The position numbers and the translations under genes were made by a program. A stretch of DNA of 64,000 bases, from the NCBI GenBank assembly GCA_963788965.1, contig CAWBIK010000006.1, positions 1,116,001-1,180,000 on the forward strand, in the 5' to 3' direction. The notes below the pieces were generated by a model. It did no database searches. It saw only the letters and a list, made by a program, of their open reading frames with translations, and was not told the DNA's origin. This DNA comes from QHXQ01 sp963788965 (GTDB taxonomy: Bacteria; Acidobacteriota; Blastocatellia; Pyrinomonadales; Pyrinomonadaceae). This document shows, one piece after another, positions 46,420-55,490 of the stretch (its first letter is position 1; every line of letters begins with the position of its first letter).

Positions 46420-47150
46420 CGCTCGGAAACCAGCGCCAGCAGGTCGGCGACGGATGTGAGCGCGCGATGCAAGCGGCGCAGTTGCTCGAAGCTGAGAACG
46501 GTCGTGACCCGACCGATCTCGTGGAACGCGCCCGTGCGTGCAAGGCTCAACTGGCTGTGGGCGCGATTGGTGTCGCGCTCGCTGGCGACGACGAGGAAGG
46601 GCTTGGTGCGTTGGGCGTCGTAAGCGCGTTTGAGTTTGGCGAGCGCGGCATCGACGTTACCCTTGTGCTGCACCTCGAAGACATGGCTTAGGCGTTGGCT
46701 TTGTTCGCTCGCGCGCCAGATCACGTCGTAGTAATCGAACTCGGCTTGAGCGTGATAGCCGAGCGCGCCGCCAATGTCTAATAACATCTGCTGCACGTCG
46801 GCATGTGTGAGTTCGGCCGGTGCGGTCGTCATCGCGTCCTGATCGGTGGCGAATGAAAAACTCGGCGACTCGTCGGCGACGCGGCGACGACCCGCGTTTG
46901 TGACCGTCCACAGCCCGCGTTGATTGCGTTCAATCTGTCGCTTCTCGGTCAACTCACGACCGGCGCGCTGTACGTGTCGCCGCCACGCGCGCAGTTCGCC
47001 GTTCGTGAGCGCGTGTCGTTCTTCGTCGCCGAGTTGGGGGAAATAAGCGACGAGACGTTGATAGAGAAAGCGCACGTCGTCCACACCGCCCGTGGCGACG
47101 AGTTCTTGGAGAATCGGGAGTTCGAGCCGAGAGATGCCGGGCAATGCCAT
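46416..47150 (-). CDS. Mrr-N-like winged-helix protein with putative nuclease domain
   Basis: This encodes 244 residues. The first 90 residues (LPILQELVATGG..LYQRLVAYFP..REL) look like the winged-helix N domain of Mrr restriction enzymes and end in GLWTVTNAGRRRVADE. The C-terminal half contains FDYYDVIWR and HVFEVQHKGNVDAALAKL, a strand pattern that could be a PD-(D/E)xK nuclease (Asp in YDV, Glu-x-Gln and Lys in FEVQHK), and a YDAQRTKPFLVVASER strand. No methyltransferase accompanies it. The ATGA overlap with mutS implies cotranscription and suggests a DNA-metabolism role. Family placement is moderate. Confidence 0.6.
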   Translation of the reverse strand: MALPGISRLELPILQELVATGGVDDVRFLYQRLVAYFPQLGDEERHALTNGELRAWRRHVQRAGRELTEKRQIERNQRGLWTVTNAGRRRVADESPSFSFATDQDAMTTAPAELTHADVQQMLLDIGGALGYHAQAEFDYYDVIWRASEQSQRLSHVFEVQHKGNVDAALAKLKRAYDAQRTKPFLVVASERDTNRAHSQLSLARTGAFHEIGRVTTVLSFEQLRRLHRALTSVADLLALVSER

Positions 47151-47313
47151 GACGCAAGTTAATGTTGTGAGCAGTAAGGGATGACGTTATCGCTTCGGCC
47201 TTACGACGGCAAAGTTACAGGACACGAGCAACATAAGGCAAGCGGCGAAAAGCGCGAACGGGAGACAGTCGCAATTGACTGCCTCCCGTTCGCTGTTGGA
47301 TTACTTGCTACGG

Positions 47314-49104
47314 CTAAACCACAAGGCTCGCGGTCTGAATGCCGAAGCTCTCGTGAATCTCGTCGGCGTCGAGCGTGTCGCGCTCCATCAGACCGGCGAC
47401 GAGATGTGCGATCTCTGCGCGCCGGGCTGCGACTATCTCGCAAGCACGATGCATCTGCGCGTCGATGATCTGATTCGTCGCCTGCTCGATGCGATCTAAC
47501 AGAGCTTGACTGTGCGGGTCGTCTTGCTTGCCCAGATGAATCGGGCCGAGCCCGCTCATGCCATATTCGGCGACCATCTTGCGCGCGATCTCGACGGCGC
47601 GTTCGATGTCGTTGGACGCGCCCGCCGTCATCGTGTTGAGCAGGATTTGTTCGGCGGCGCGACCGCCCAATAGCATAGCGATCTGATCTTCGAGGTACTC
47701 GCGCGTCTTCATCAGACGGTCGCGTTCCGGCAATGCCTGTGTCACGCCGAGCGCACGCCCGCGCGGCAGGATCGAGACTTTATGGATCGGATCGCCGTGC
47801 TTCACATCCAGCCCGACGGCGACGTGGCCCGCTTCATGCACGGCGGTCGCGTAACGCTCCTCGTCGTCGATCATGAAGCCGTGGCGTTCAGCGCCCATCA
47901 AGATTTTGTCGCGCGCGTATTCGACGTGGCTGCGCGCAATGGCTTGCGCGCCTTCGCGCGTGGCGGCGATGGCTGACTCGTTCAAAAGGTTAGCGAGGTC
48001 TGCGCCCGAAAAGCCGGGCGTGCCGCGTGCCAGCCAGTTGAGGTCGAGTGCGGGTTCGAGCGTGAGTTTGCGCGCGTGGACGCGCAGGATCGCTTCACGC
48101 CCAGTTGCACCGGCCAAGCCCACGGTTATCTCGCGGTCGAAACGGCCGGGCCGCGTGAGCGCATAGTCGAGTATGTCTGGGCGATTGGTCGAAGCGATGA
48201 CTACGATGCCGGTTAACTGCTCGAAGCCGTCCATCTCAACGAGCAACTGGTTGAGCGTCTGATCTTGATCGGCCGAGGCCGAGTCAGCCCCGCGTCCGCG
48301 ACTGCGACCGAGTGCGTCGATCTCGTCGATGAAGACGATGCACGGTGCGCTGGCGCGCGCTTGCGCGAACAGACGACGGACACGGGCCGCGCCGAGGCCC
48401 GCGAATTTTTCTTGAAAGCTTGAACCGGAAACCGACAGGAACGGGACGCCGGCCTCGTGCGCGGCGGCACGTGCGAGCAGCGTCTTGCCCGTGCCCGGCG
48501 GGCCTGAGAGCAGTATGCCGCGCGGGGCGCGCCCGCCGAGGCGACCGAAGCGCGTCGGGTCGCGCAGAAACTCGATAGTCTCGGACAGTTCGTGCTTCGC
48601 TTCGTCCACGCCCGCGACTTCATCGAACGTGACGGGCTGACGCCCCTGCGCGTCTGTCACTTGAAAACCACTCTGCCCGCCGCCGACGCTCGCATAGACG
48701 CGCCAACCGACGAAGCCGAGCAGCACAAGCATCACGACGGGGATGCCCCAGTTGAGCGACGTGGTGAGCAGGCCCGGTTGCAGCGAGTTGAACTCGACGG
48801 CCGCATGTCGTTTATCGAAAGCGTTGACGATCTCTTGCTGCGCGGCCGTCGTGGTGACGATGCCTTGCGCGAGTGTCCCGTCGAGGCGCGTGACGGTCAT
48901 CAACTCGCCCTCGACCGAGAGCGAGCGGGCTTCCGTGCTTTCGCTCAAGCGGCGCAATTCGGTGTAGTTGATCTTTTGTACGACGGGCGCGCGCGGCAGC
49001 ACGTACCATGCGATGCAGAGGCCGAGCAGTAGCAGCACGAACGCGAGCAGGCCGAGCGATAGGCTCGTCTTCTGGGTGCGGGGGATCAGGCGTGAAAAGG
49101 GCAT
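47314..49104 (-). CDS. ftsH: ATP-dependent zinc metalloprotease FtsH
   Basis: This encodes 596 residues; ATG 49104 follows AGGAG. Membrane helices lie at about 16-36 and 117-137 with a small periplasmic domain between. The AAA+ domain has Walker A GPPGTGKT (201-208), Walker B IVFIDEIDALG and the second region of homology STNRPDILDYALTRPGRFDR. The protease has the zinc motif VHEAGHVAVG. The pore loop reads GSSFQEKFAGLG in place of the usual GSDFVEMFVGVG, a visible change at a substrate-gripping site. FtsH degrades membrane and soluble regulators. This may be one of several paralogues in the genome. Confidence 0.93.
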   Translation of the reverse strand: MPFSRLIPRTQKTSLSLGLLAFVLLLLGLCIAWYVLPRAPVVQKINYTELRRLSESTEARSLSVEGELMTVTRLDGTLAQGIVTTTAAQQEIVNAFDKRHAAVEFNSLQPGLLTTSLNWGIPVVMLVLLGFVGWRVYASVGGGQSGFQVTDAQGRQPVTFDEVAGVDEAKHELSETIEFLRDPTRFGRLGGRAPRGILLSGPPGTGKTLLARAAAHEAGVPFLSVSGSSFQEKFAGLGAARVRRLFAQARASAPCIVFIDEIDALGRSRGRGADSASADQDQTLNQLLVEMDGFEQLTGIVVIASTNRPDILDYALTRPGRFDREITVGLAGATGREAILRVHARKLTLEPALDLNWLARGTPGFSGADLANLLNESAIAATREGAQAIARSHVEYARDKILMGAERHGFMIDDEERYATAVHEAGHVAVGLDVKHGDPIHKVSILPRGRALGVTQALPERDRLMKTREYLEDQIAMLLGGRAAEQILLNTMTAGASNDIERAVEIARKMVAEYGMSGLGPIHLGKQDDPHSQALLDRIEQATNQIIDAQMHRACEIVAARRAEIAHLVAGLMERDTLDADEIHESFGIQTASLVV

Positions 49105-49777
49105 CTCAAAAACTCTCCTGCGAAGCGCGAGCCGTGAAGTTCGGGGGAACCGAAGGCGGGCGCTAAGACTATTTATTCGACGCTGAGAATGATTCGCGGC
49201 AGAGTCGCCGTAACTACGGAGCGTGGGTTCAACGCGTGGCTGAAGCGGGACAAACCCTCGTAGCTGAAGCGCGGTTGCAGACCGGGCAACCGCATAAACA
49301 ATTTACCATCCCCAGCGCGTGCTAGTCCAGAGCGACTATGTGCGCGCAGTTTAGCGCAGTAAAAAGGACTGCCGGGTTGCCGCGAGCATGATCATTCTGC
49401 CGTCGCCCTTTCGGATGAGACGCGCTCGGTTCAGGTTGCAGTTCTATTACATTTATTTCAGTTAGGCGTATACGACTTGTCGTTGACCGGCGCGGCCGGA
49501 GTTCAACTTTTCAGCGGGCATAGTTATCGGCCGAATTTAAGACACTCACATGCCTGCGAGTCGGGCGCATTTTCGTACAACAATACGCTCAGCCTATTGT
49601 GCGCGGCATGCACAGTCTGACGCACGCAGACGTAAAACCACAGCACTATAAGAGTTTATCTAATCGCGGACGCTGACAGCAGTTGTTGGCATGGTCGTTG
49701 CACACAAACAAGTGTGCGGCGGGTTCAAGCGAACCAAAGCGAGTGACGTACAACTTGAACGAAGGAGAAAAGCGATT
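49105..49777. other. Long intergenic region between ftsH and the small membrane protein gene
   Basis: These 673 bases hold no ORF that I can support on either strand and no recognised RNA. Promoters for the divergent neighbours must lie here: AATAAAT near 49165 for ftsH and TATAAG near 49647 for the small gene are candidate -10 boxes, both without a convincing -35. The region has mixed composition and no obvious repeats. Confidence 0.4.
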
Positions 49778-49924
49778 ATGTTGTGGACAATTCTTGTAGT
49801 GCTTTTGGTCTTGTGGCTGTTGGGCCTACTTGGCGGTATCGGCGGCAGTTTGATTCACCTGATTCTGGTTGTCGCCCTCGTCCTGTTCGTCGTCCAACTG
49901 TTGACGGGCCGGCGCACGGTCTAA
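49778..49924 (+). CDS. Small lmo0937-family membrane protein
   Basis: This encodes 48 residues from ATG 49778 with GAAGGAG upstream. The product is MLWTILVVLLVLWLLGLLGG, a short loop, a second hydrophobic helix and the basic end LLTGRRTV. It matches the lmo0937 family of two-helix membrane proteins, many of which respond to stress. A second, more diverged copy is at 21616-21771. The 670-base upstream region suggests separate regulation. Confidence 0.8.
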   Translation: MLWTILVVLLVLWLLGLLGGIGGSLIHLILVVALVLFVVQLLTGRRTV

Positions 49925-49988
49925 CGCTTCGGCTGGGAAAATCTGCCTGATGGCGCGGGATGCGATCTTACACAGGTCGCATCCCTTT

Positions 49989-51815
49989 TCACTTTTGCGC
50001 CGCTGGCTCGAACTTAACAAGCCGCGCCGTCAGCGGCGTCGTAATGCGCCCGACCGGATAGACGTTCAGCTTACCAATGTAGTAGGGCGAACGTTCATAA
50101 AAAAAACTCAGGCGCGCGTATGGATTGGCGGCGAACTTAGGATCGCTGGCCACGCGTGCTTCAAATTCACGCCGCAACTTTTCATCTTTGGCCATCATCT
50201 CGCGCGCCAACTTTTCCACCACGTAATTCTCGCCGTATTCTTTCTGCTCGAAGATCGGATTGAAGAAGCCCCACGCCAACAGAGAGTCGGGCGCATCCGG
50301 TTCTAACAGGTGGAGCGCGACGCGCGCCGCTGCCTGCTTTAGCGGCACGACGACCGAACCGGCTGCATACGTGCGTCGCTCGCGCACCGTCTGATTCTTC
50401 TGCGTCACCAGCACGCGCCCCTCGAACGAACTGTTGCCCCAACGCACCTCGCTGAAACGATAACTCTCAACTTCAAGCTCAAGCGGCGCAGCCAGACGCT
50501 TCATGCTCAGACCATGCGCGGCCAGCACGTCGATCACATGCGCCCACTGCGGCGGGACGATGTAATAGAGCGGCGGCGCAACACTCGTCGCCACCCGCGT
50601 CTCGTTGAAGAACGGCACGGTGTAATCGTAAGGCTTCGTGCCATAGATAACGCGCGTCGTGCCCGACACGTCGCTCTGCTCCGTGCGAAACTCGACGCCT
50701 TTGATTAGGCGCGGCACGGACTTGTCCGTGAACGACAAACGCAACGCGACTTTACGCGCAGGATCATAAGCTTGCCCCTCAGCCACGATCTGTTTGTCCG
50801 CCGCCCGCACCGCGCGCCGCAAGCTATCAGGATCACGATTAACCTCTTCAAGCGCCGCACGCAATAGATCGTAAGTACCTTTGACGCGCGAGCGGTAATC
50901 CTTGAGCATGTGCGTTTCGATGAGCAGACCGGGCCGGTTACGCAACGGTGTATAGCCGGTGGCGAAACGCGGCGTGGAGATGAAGCCCTCGACGCCTTTG
51001 GTGACAGGATCACGGTTATCGCGGAAGACCAGATAGGTTGAGAGCAGGTTGCCCGCCGCCTCGGTCGCCGGCACGATGCGCGCCTCAAAGGCCGTGCGCC
51101 ACCAATCGGCGATTGGTGTGGGCACGTTCGCGCCCGCCTCATATTGATAAGTGACGTTATAACGAAAGTCCGCGCCATCGGTCACGTGGCAATCGATGAA
51201 CAGATCGGGTTGCCACTCGTTCCACAGACGCAGCCACGCGCGCGTCTCCGGCGCGTCGGCCTTCATGTAGTCGCGGTTCAAGTTTAGGTTGGTCGCGTTG
51301 GCCCGCCAGCCCATTTCGGCGGGGCCGTTTTGATTGATGCGATTGTAAGGACTGCGTTGTTCATGCCCGTCCACGTTGTAGATCGGAACGAAGAGGACGA
51401 CCGCGCGGTCGAGTAAACCCGTGACAGTCTTCGTCACGGCCATGTCGCGCAACAGCGCGAGGCCCGCGTCCTTCCCGTCTGTCTCGCCCGCATGAATGTT
51501 CGCCTGTATCAGCACGACGGCCTTGCCCGCGCTTTGTGCTGCGGCCGGGGTGAACGTGCCGCCGCTGGCCGCGATGACGAGCGGGAGCGCGCGTCCCTCG
51601 CCGCTGCGACCGAACTCCGTGTAACGAAGCGTGCGCGTCGCGCGTGCGAGTTTGCGGCAATAGGCAATCGTGTCGTCGTAACGCGGCGTCTCGCGGTAGT
51701 TGGTCAACTCGGCGTGCGTGCGCCATTCAGGCGGCACGGGCGGTGTGTTCTGCGCAGCGGCTTTGATAGTCATGAGCAATAGGACGAGGCAGAGCAGTTT
51801 GCCGTTCAGTCTCAC
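49989..51815 (-). CDS. Secreted M14-family zinc carboxypeptidase
   Basis: I start at GTG 51815 (MRLNGKLLCLVLLLMTIKAA), preceded by GGGGA, because this puts a proper signal peptide at the N terminus; 608 residues. The zinc ligands are in QANIHAGETDGKDAG (His-x-x-Glu) and LFIDCHVTDGAD (His). Substrate-binding residues are in NLNLNRDYMK, and the catalytic Glu is in LLIETHML. The C-terminal 270 residues form an all-beta accessory region. It removes C-terminal residues of peptides outside the cell or in the periplasm, probably for nutrition or wall turnover. No lipobox. Confidence 0.9.
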   Translation of the reverse strand: MRLNGKLLCLVLLLMTIKAAAQNTPPVPPEWRTHAELTNYRETPRYDDTIAYCRKLARATRTLRYTEFGRSGEGRALPLVIAASGGTFTPAAAQSAGKAVVLIQANIHAGETDGKDAGLALLRDMAVTKTVTGLLDRAVVLFVPIYNVDGHEQRSPYNRINQNGPAEMGWRANATNLNLNRDYMKADAPETRAWLRLWNEWQPDLFIDCHVTDGADFRYNVTYQYEAGANVPTPIADWWRTAFEARIVPATEAAGNLLSTYLVFRDNRDPVTKGVEGFISTPRFATGYTPLRNRPGLLIETHMLKDYRSRVKGTYDLLRAALEEVNRDPDSLRRAVRAADKQIVAEGQAYDPARKVALRLSFTDKSVPRLIKGVEFRTEQSDVSGTTRVIYGTKPYDYTVPFFNETRVATSVAPPLYYIVPPQWAHVIDVLAAHGLSMKRLAAPLELEVESYRFSEVRWGNSSFEGRVLVTQKNQTVRERRTYAAGSVVVPLKQAAARVALHLLEPDAPDSLLAWGFFNPIFEQKEYGENYVVEKLAREMMAKDEKLRREFEARVASDPKFAANPYARLSFFYERSPYYIGKLNVYPVGRITTPLTARLVKFEPAAQK

Positions 51816-51891
51816 TTCACGTCCCCAACCGGCGCGCGCATGAACGAACCAGCGCACGCATCAATGTACGGGCAAGGGACAAGTCCTGCCC

Positions 51892-52071
51892 TTACGATTT
51901 GTCCGACTTGATAGCTTGACCGCAGTTGCGGCAATGCGTGCGCCGTTTGGCGTTGAGCGTGCCACAGGCGACGCAGTGGTTATACATCGTGCGTGCGAAC
52001 CACTGTGTGATGAGCGCGCTTAGCCCAAGAATGCCGACGAGCAAGGCGATGCTGAGCAGCGTGTCTTTCAA
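51892..52071 (-). CDS. Small membrane-anchored zinc-ribbon protein
   Basis: This 59-residue gene starts at TTG 52071, whose bases overlap the TGA stop of the upstream gene (TTGA), implying coupled translation. A hydrophobic helix (LLSIALLVGILGLSALI, about 5-22) is followed by two CxxC pairs, HCVACG and HCRNCG, which are the knuckles of a zinc ribbon. Function unknown; similar short membrane zinc ribbons often accompany stress or envelope genes. Confidence 0.6.
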   Translation of the reverse strand: MKDTLLSIALLVGILGLSALITQWFARTMYNHCVACGTLNAKRRTHCRNCGQAIKSDKS

Positions 52072-52853
52072 CCCTGATAACGCTCCCGCAAGCCTGTGTG
52101 ATAAGCCTGCCCGCGCTCGTACCCGCGCCGGAAAGCATCAAGCTCGCACTCGTCGCCGTAGCAATCGCGCAAGCGGGTGGCGTCGTCGGCGTAAGCCCGG
52201 CCGCGCGCCTGCGGGTTGAGCGACGCCTCGAAGCCATGCCGGTAAGCTGTTTCGTCTTGGGCAAAGTCGCCGCCGCCCTGCCCCTTGTATGCCTCGGCCT
52301 CTGCATCGCGCAGACCGATCCACCATTGGTCGCGCGCGGCATCGACACTATCAGCACCGGCCGCTGCGAGTGCCGACTGCGCGGCCGCACCCTGCTCGTC
52401 GTCGTCCGCCACGACGATGACGACCGTGCGCCCTTGTCGCAACGCGTCTTCATAGACGAACAACTCGTCGTGCGGCAAGCCCGTTGCGATGTTCTCTTCT
52501 GCGCTGCTGCCGGCGGCCGCGCCCGCCGCTGCGCCGCCCGCGCCCAACAGCGCCGCGCCGATCAAGCCGATGGCCAACACAGGCCCCACACCCGGTATGA
52601 GCAGACTCGCCAGCGCCGTCCCCAGATGCAGTCCGCCCGCGATGCCGAGCGCGCCGCCGGCCACTGTGCCCAGCGCCTTGCCCATGCCCGGTTGTTCCGT
52701 TTCGGTTGTGGGCACTTGCTCGTCGAGTTGTTCGGGTGTCGTGCCGGGCGTCAGGAGCGAAATGTTTTCGCCCGCGATGCCGAGCGCGCCGAGACTCGCT
52801 ACCGCTTGCTCCGCGTCCGCGCGCGCGTTGAAGATGCCAGCCACAGTTTTCAT
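52068..52853 (-). CDS. General-stress-protein-17M-like protein with glycine-zipper region
   Basis: I start at ATG 52853 (MKTVAGIFNARADAEQAVAS), where the YflT/GSP17M-like domain begins; the upstream extension is a shadow. The 261 residues show the N-terminal alpha/beta domain (1-50), a Gly/Ala-rich hydrophobic stretch (about 65-130, GTVAGGALGIAGGLHLGTAL and IGAALLGAGGAAAGAAAG) like a glycine zipper, then a second alpha/beta segment (about 135-175, GRTVVIVVADDDEQ). The C-terminal 80 residues are acidic and Tyr-rich. Members are linked to general stress in Bacillus; the role is otherwise unknown. Confidence 0.75.
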   Translation of the reverse strand: MKTVAGIFNARADAEQAVASLGALGIAGENISLLTPGTTPEQLDEQVPTTETEQPGMGKALGTVAGGALGIAGGLHLGTALASLLIPGVGPVLAIGLIGAALLGAGGAAAGAAAGSSAEENIATGLPHDELFVYEDALRQGRTVVIVVADDDEQGAAAQSALAAAGADSVDAARDQWWIGLRDAEAEAYKGQGGGDFAQDETAYRHGFEASLNPQARGRAYADDATRLRDCYGDECELDAFRRGYERGQAYHTGLRERYQG

Positions 52854-53083
52854 TACGTCGTGATGTTCGCGCCGCCGCCGTTCGAGCGACGGGCCGCCGG
52901 TCGCCTTTCCCCGACCGCGCTGCCTTACGGTGTCTAAACCAACTGCTCTAACTGTGCAATGAGTGGCCGTGATTCTAACACGAACCGCCGCGAATCGCGG
53001 GAGATAGTTTCTTAACACGACCGTAAGAAGACGGTGGCCGGCTATCATGTATGATGAACACTAAAGATGAAGGAGCATGACTA

Positions 53084-54118
53084 ATGGAATACAGACAGCT
53101 TGGTGGTTCAGGGTTGAAAGTGCCCGCACTCAGTTTCGGCACGGCGACCTTCGGCGGCGGCAATGAGTTCTTCAGGGCTTGGGGCAGCAGCGACATTAAA
53201 GAGGCAAGCCGCCTGCTTGATATTTGTTTGGACGCGGGCGTCAACCTGTTTGACACGGCCGATGTTTATTCCGACGGCTTGGCCGAGGAGATTCTTGGCC
53301 AAGCCATTAAGGGTCGGCGCGATCAAGTGCTGATCTCAACTAAGGCGACCTTTCGGTTGGGCGCAGGGCCGAACGATGTCGGGTCTTCGCGGCATCATCT
53401 GCTGCGCGCCTGCGAGGCGAGCCTGCGCCGTTTGCAGACCGATTACATCGACATTTATACGATGCACGGCTTCGACGCACTGACACCGGTTGAAGAAACG
53501 TTACAGACGCTTGACGAGCTTGTTCGCAGCGGTAAGGTCCGTTATCTCGCCTGTTCAAATTTCTCCGGCTGGCATCTGATGAAGTCGCTGGCCGTCTCCA
53601 ACCATTATGGCTGGACGCGCTACGTGGCGCATCAAGCTTATTACTCGCTGATCGGGCGCGAGTATGAATGGGAACTCATGCCGCTTGCGCTGGACCAGCG
53701 GGTCGGCACAATCGTGTGGAGTCCGTTGGGCTGGGGGCGACTCACGGGCAAAATCCGGCGCAACCAACCGTTCCCCGCAGAGAGTCGGCTGCATCAGACG
53801 GCCGGTCAGGGGCCGCCCGTGCCCGACGAATGGCTTTACAAGGTTGTCGATGCGCTGGATGAAGTAGCCGCTGAAACGGACAAGACCGTGCCGCAGGTTG
53901 CGCTGAACTGGTTGTTGCAACGTCCGACCGTGGCCAACGTGATCATCGGCGCACGCGACGAAGCGCAGCTTCAACAAAACTTGGGCGCGGTCGGCTGGCA
54001 ACTATCGGCGGAGCAGATCGCAAAGCTCGATGCCGCCAGCGACACGACGCCGATCTATCCATACTGGCATCAACGCAGTTTCGTCGAGCGCAACCCGCTG
54101 CCCGTGCCGCTCGGTTGA
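53084..54118 (+). CDS. Aldo/keto reductase
   Basis: This encodes 344 residues after AAGGAG (53071). The barrel has the catalytic tetrad: Asp and Tyr in LFDTADVYSDGLAEE, Lys in LISTKATF, and His in IYTMHGFDA. Cofactor-binding segments are CSNFSGWHL, WSPLGWGRLTGK and NVIIGARDEAQL (NADPH phosphate loop). It reduces aldehydes or ketones with NADPH; substrate unknown. The sequence is of the AKR group with an extended C terminus (YPYWHQRSFVERNPLPV). Transcribed away from the stress-type gene at 52853. Confidence 0.92.
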   Translation: MEYRQLGGSGLKVPALSFGTATFGGGNEFFRAWGSSDIKEASRLLDICLDAGVNLFDTADVYSDGLAEEILGQAIKGRRDQVLISTKATFRLGAGPNDVGSSRHHLLRACEASLRRLQTDYIDIYTMHGFDALTPVEETLQTLDELVRSGKVRYLACSNFSGWHLMKSLAVSNHYGWTRYVAHQAYYSLIGREYEWELMPLALDQRVGTIVWSPLGWGRLTGKIRRNQPFPAESRLHQTAGQGPPVPDEWLYKVVDALDEVAAETDKTVPQVALNWLLQRPTVANVIIGARDEAQLQQNLGAVGWQLSAEQIAKLDAASDTTPIYPYWHQRSFVERNPLPVPLG

Positions 54119-54206
54119 ACTTGAGCAGAGTCGTTGTGGCCATCGTGACGACGTGTTAAATTACCTGTGCTCGTCACTCTTGGCAGCAGCCGGCGGGAAT
54201 TAAAGC

Positions 54207-54578
54207 ATGATTCAAGTTATTGAGAAGCACTGGCCGATGTCTATCGGCGACGGGAAGGCCGCGCGCAAGAAGAAACCGCGCATTCTAGCGATCACGACGG
54301 ATTGCTGTACGGGTTGCGCCGGGTCGCCCGCGTGTGTCGAGTATTGCCCGATTGACGCGTGCATGTTCTGGGTTCCGGACGTTGATCATCCACCGTTCGG
54401 CCGCATCGAAGTTGACCCGGAGCTTTGCATCGGTTGCCAGAAGTGTATCAGCAAGGGGCCGGACGGCGCGTTTCTCGACGGCTGCCCGTGGGATGCTATC
54501 GAGATGGTTCCGACCAACGAGTGGGAAGCGGCACACGGCATCACGTTGCCGGACGCGCCCACCCCGCCGCCCGGTTAA
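54207..54578 (+). CDS. 4Fe-4S dicluster ferredoxin-like protein
   Basis: This encodes 123 residues. Two cluster-binding motifs are complete: C33-C34-x-x-C37..C43..C47P and C74-x-x-C77-x-x-C80..C93P (DCCTGCAGSPACVEYCP, then CIGCQKCISKGPDGAFLDGC). One or two [4Fe-4S] clusters are expected, with a basic N-terminal extension. It is a soluble electron carrier whose partner is not visible here. It follows the reductase in the same direction (88 bases apart) and ends eight bases from the facing gene. Confidence 0.88.
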   Translation: MIQVIEKHWPMSIGDGKAARKKKPRILAITTDCCTGCAGSPACVEYCPIDACMFWVPDVDHPPFGRIEVDPELCIGCQKCISKGPDGAFLDGCPWDAIEMVPTNEWEAAHGITLPDAPTPPPG

Positions 54579-54586
54579 GGGCGGCG

Positions 54587-55471
54587 CTAAGGTTGCGCGT
54601 TCGACTGTTCCGAGCGGCGCTTGATGGCTTCGGCCGTCAGCGCCGCTTTCCTTTTTATTTCCTCCGGACGTGCCCGCCCCGTCCTGCGCGTAACGCTCAA
54701 CTTCGAGCAAGTCTGCTTTCGTCCCGACATAGCCGAGGCCGACGAGCGCGTTGACTACAGTGTCTTCGTCGGGCGCGAGCGTGAGCAGCGGTTGACCGGC
54801 GTTGAGTTCCGCGTCTGTCGCAACGACGTGTTGTTCGATCCGGCCCGGCAATGGCGAGCGAACTTCGACCAATTGCGCGCCATCAACTCTGACGCGCGCG
54901 AGCATGCCTTCGCGTTTGACGGGCGTGCCGCCGGCAAGATCGAGATAAGCCGTCCCGCGACTGGCGCGTTGAACGTGTACGGGCGCAGCATGGCGACGAG
55001 TTCCGCGCGCGCGCGCGCGTCGCCGAAGGGCACGAGCGCGAGCGCGGCGTTGCGCCGCACAATCGGCTCGTCGTCTGTAATCAGTTTGAGCAGCGCGGCG
55101 TGAAAGTCGGCGACACTCGCATCTCGTCCCATGACCCACGCGGCAGTCATACGCACATCCGCGTGCTTGCTCGCGGCGAGCGCAACAACCTGCGGATACC
55201 AACGCCGCACGTTCGCATCCTGCTGCTCCATGCGTTCCGCGATCTGCGCGAGCGCGTGCTGTTCGTGGCGCGGGTTGTCTTCCTCCTTCAGATACTTGGT
55301 CAACTCGGCGTCGTCCAATGAACGCCCGAACCATGTGCCGTACCAGAAGGCAAAAGGGACGATGACGAACAGCGCCGCGACGACCGCCAGCGGCCAAGGC
55401 GTGCGCCGTCGCGCGTGCGGCGACTGCGCGCCGGGCGCGACCTGAGCGTGATGACCGTTGCCCTCTGTCAT
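54587..55471 (-). CDS. HEAT-repeat membrane protein with biotinyl/lipoyl-like domain (two frameshifts)
   Basis: About 294 residues after correcting two indels: one G missing in a run near 54954-54956, and one extra base near 54675-54690. A membrane helix (about 27-46, WPLAVVAALFVIVPFAFWYG) is followed by HEAT repeats (about 65-150, ALAASKHADVRMTAAWVMG, ALLKLITDDEPIVRRNAALAL in part). A lipoyl-like beta domain follows (about 175-245: VEVRSPLPGRIEQHVVATDA, LNAGQPLLTLAPDEDTV). The end is a helix (LTAEAIKRRSEQSNAQP). It is the most distal gene of the oxidase cluster, so it may assist assembly. Function inferred only from position and domains. Confidence 0.7.
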
Positions 55472-55490
55472 GCGCTTGGTGGCGGCTTCA

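Noticed and set aside
49105..49777. A structured RNA or tRNA in the long gap
   Set aside because: No cloverleaf, TTCGA-type T-loop or known RNA consensus could be made out by eye; left as unassigned.
52098..52937. A long plus-strand ORF opposite the stress-type gene
   Set aside because: It is a shadow frame of GC-rich coding sequence: composition is Arg/Ala-rich with no domain, and the minus-strand frame has a recognisable family and start.
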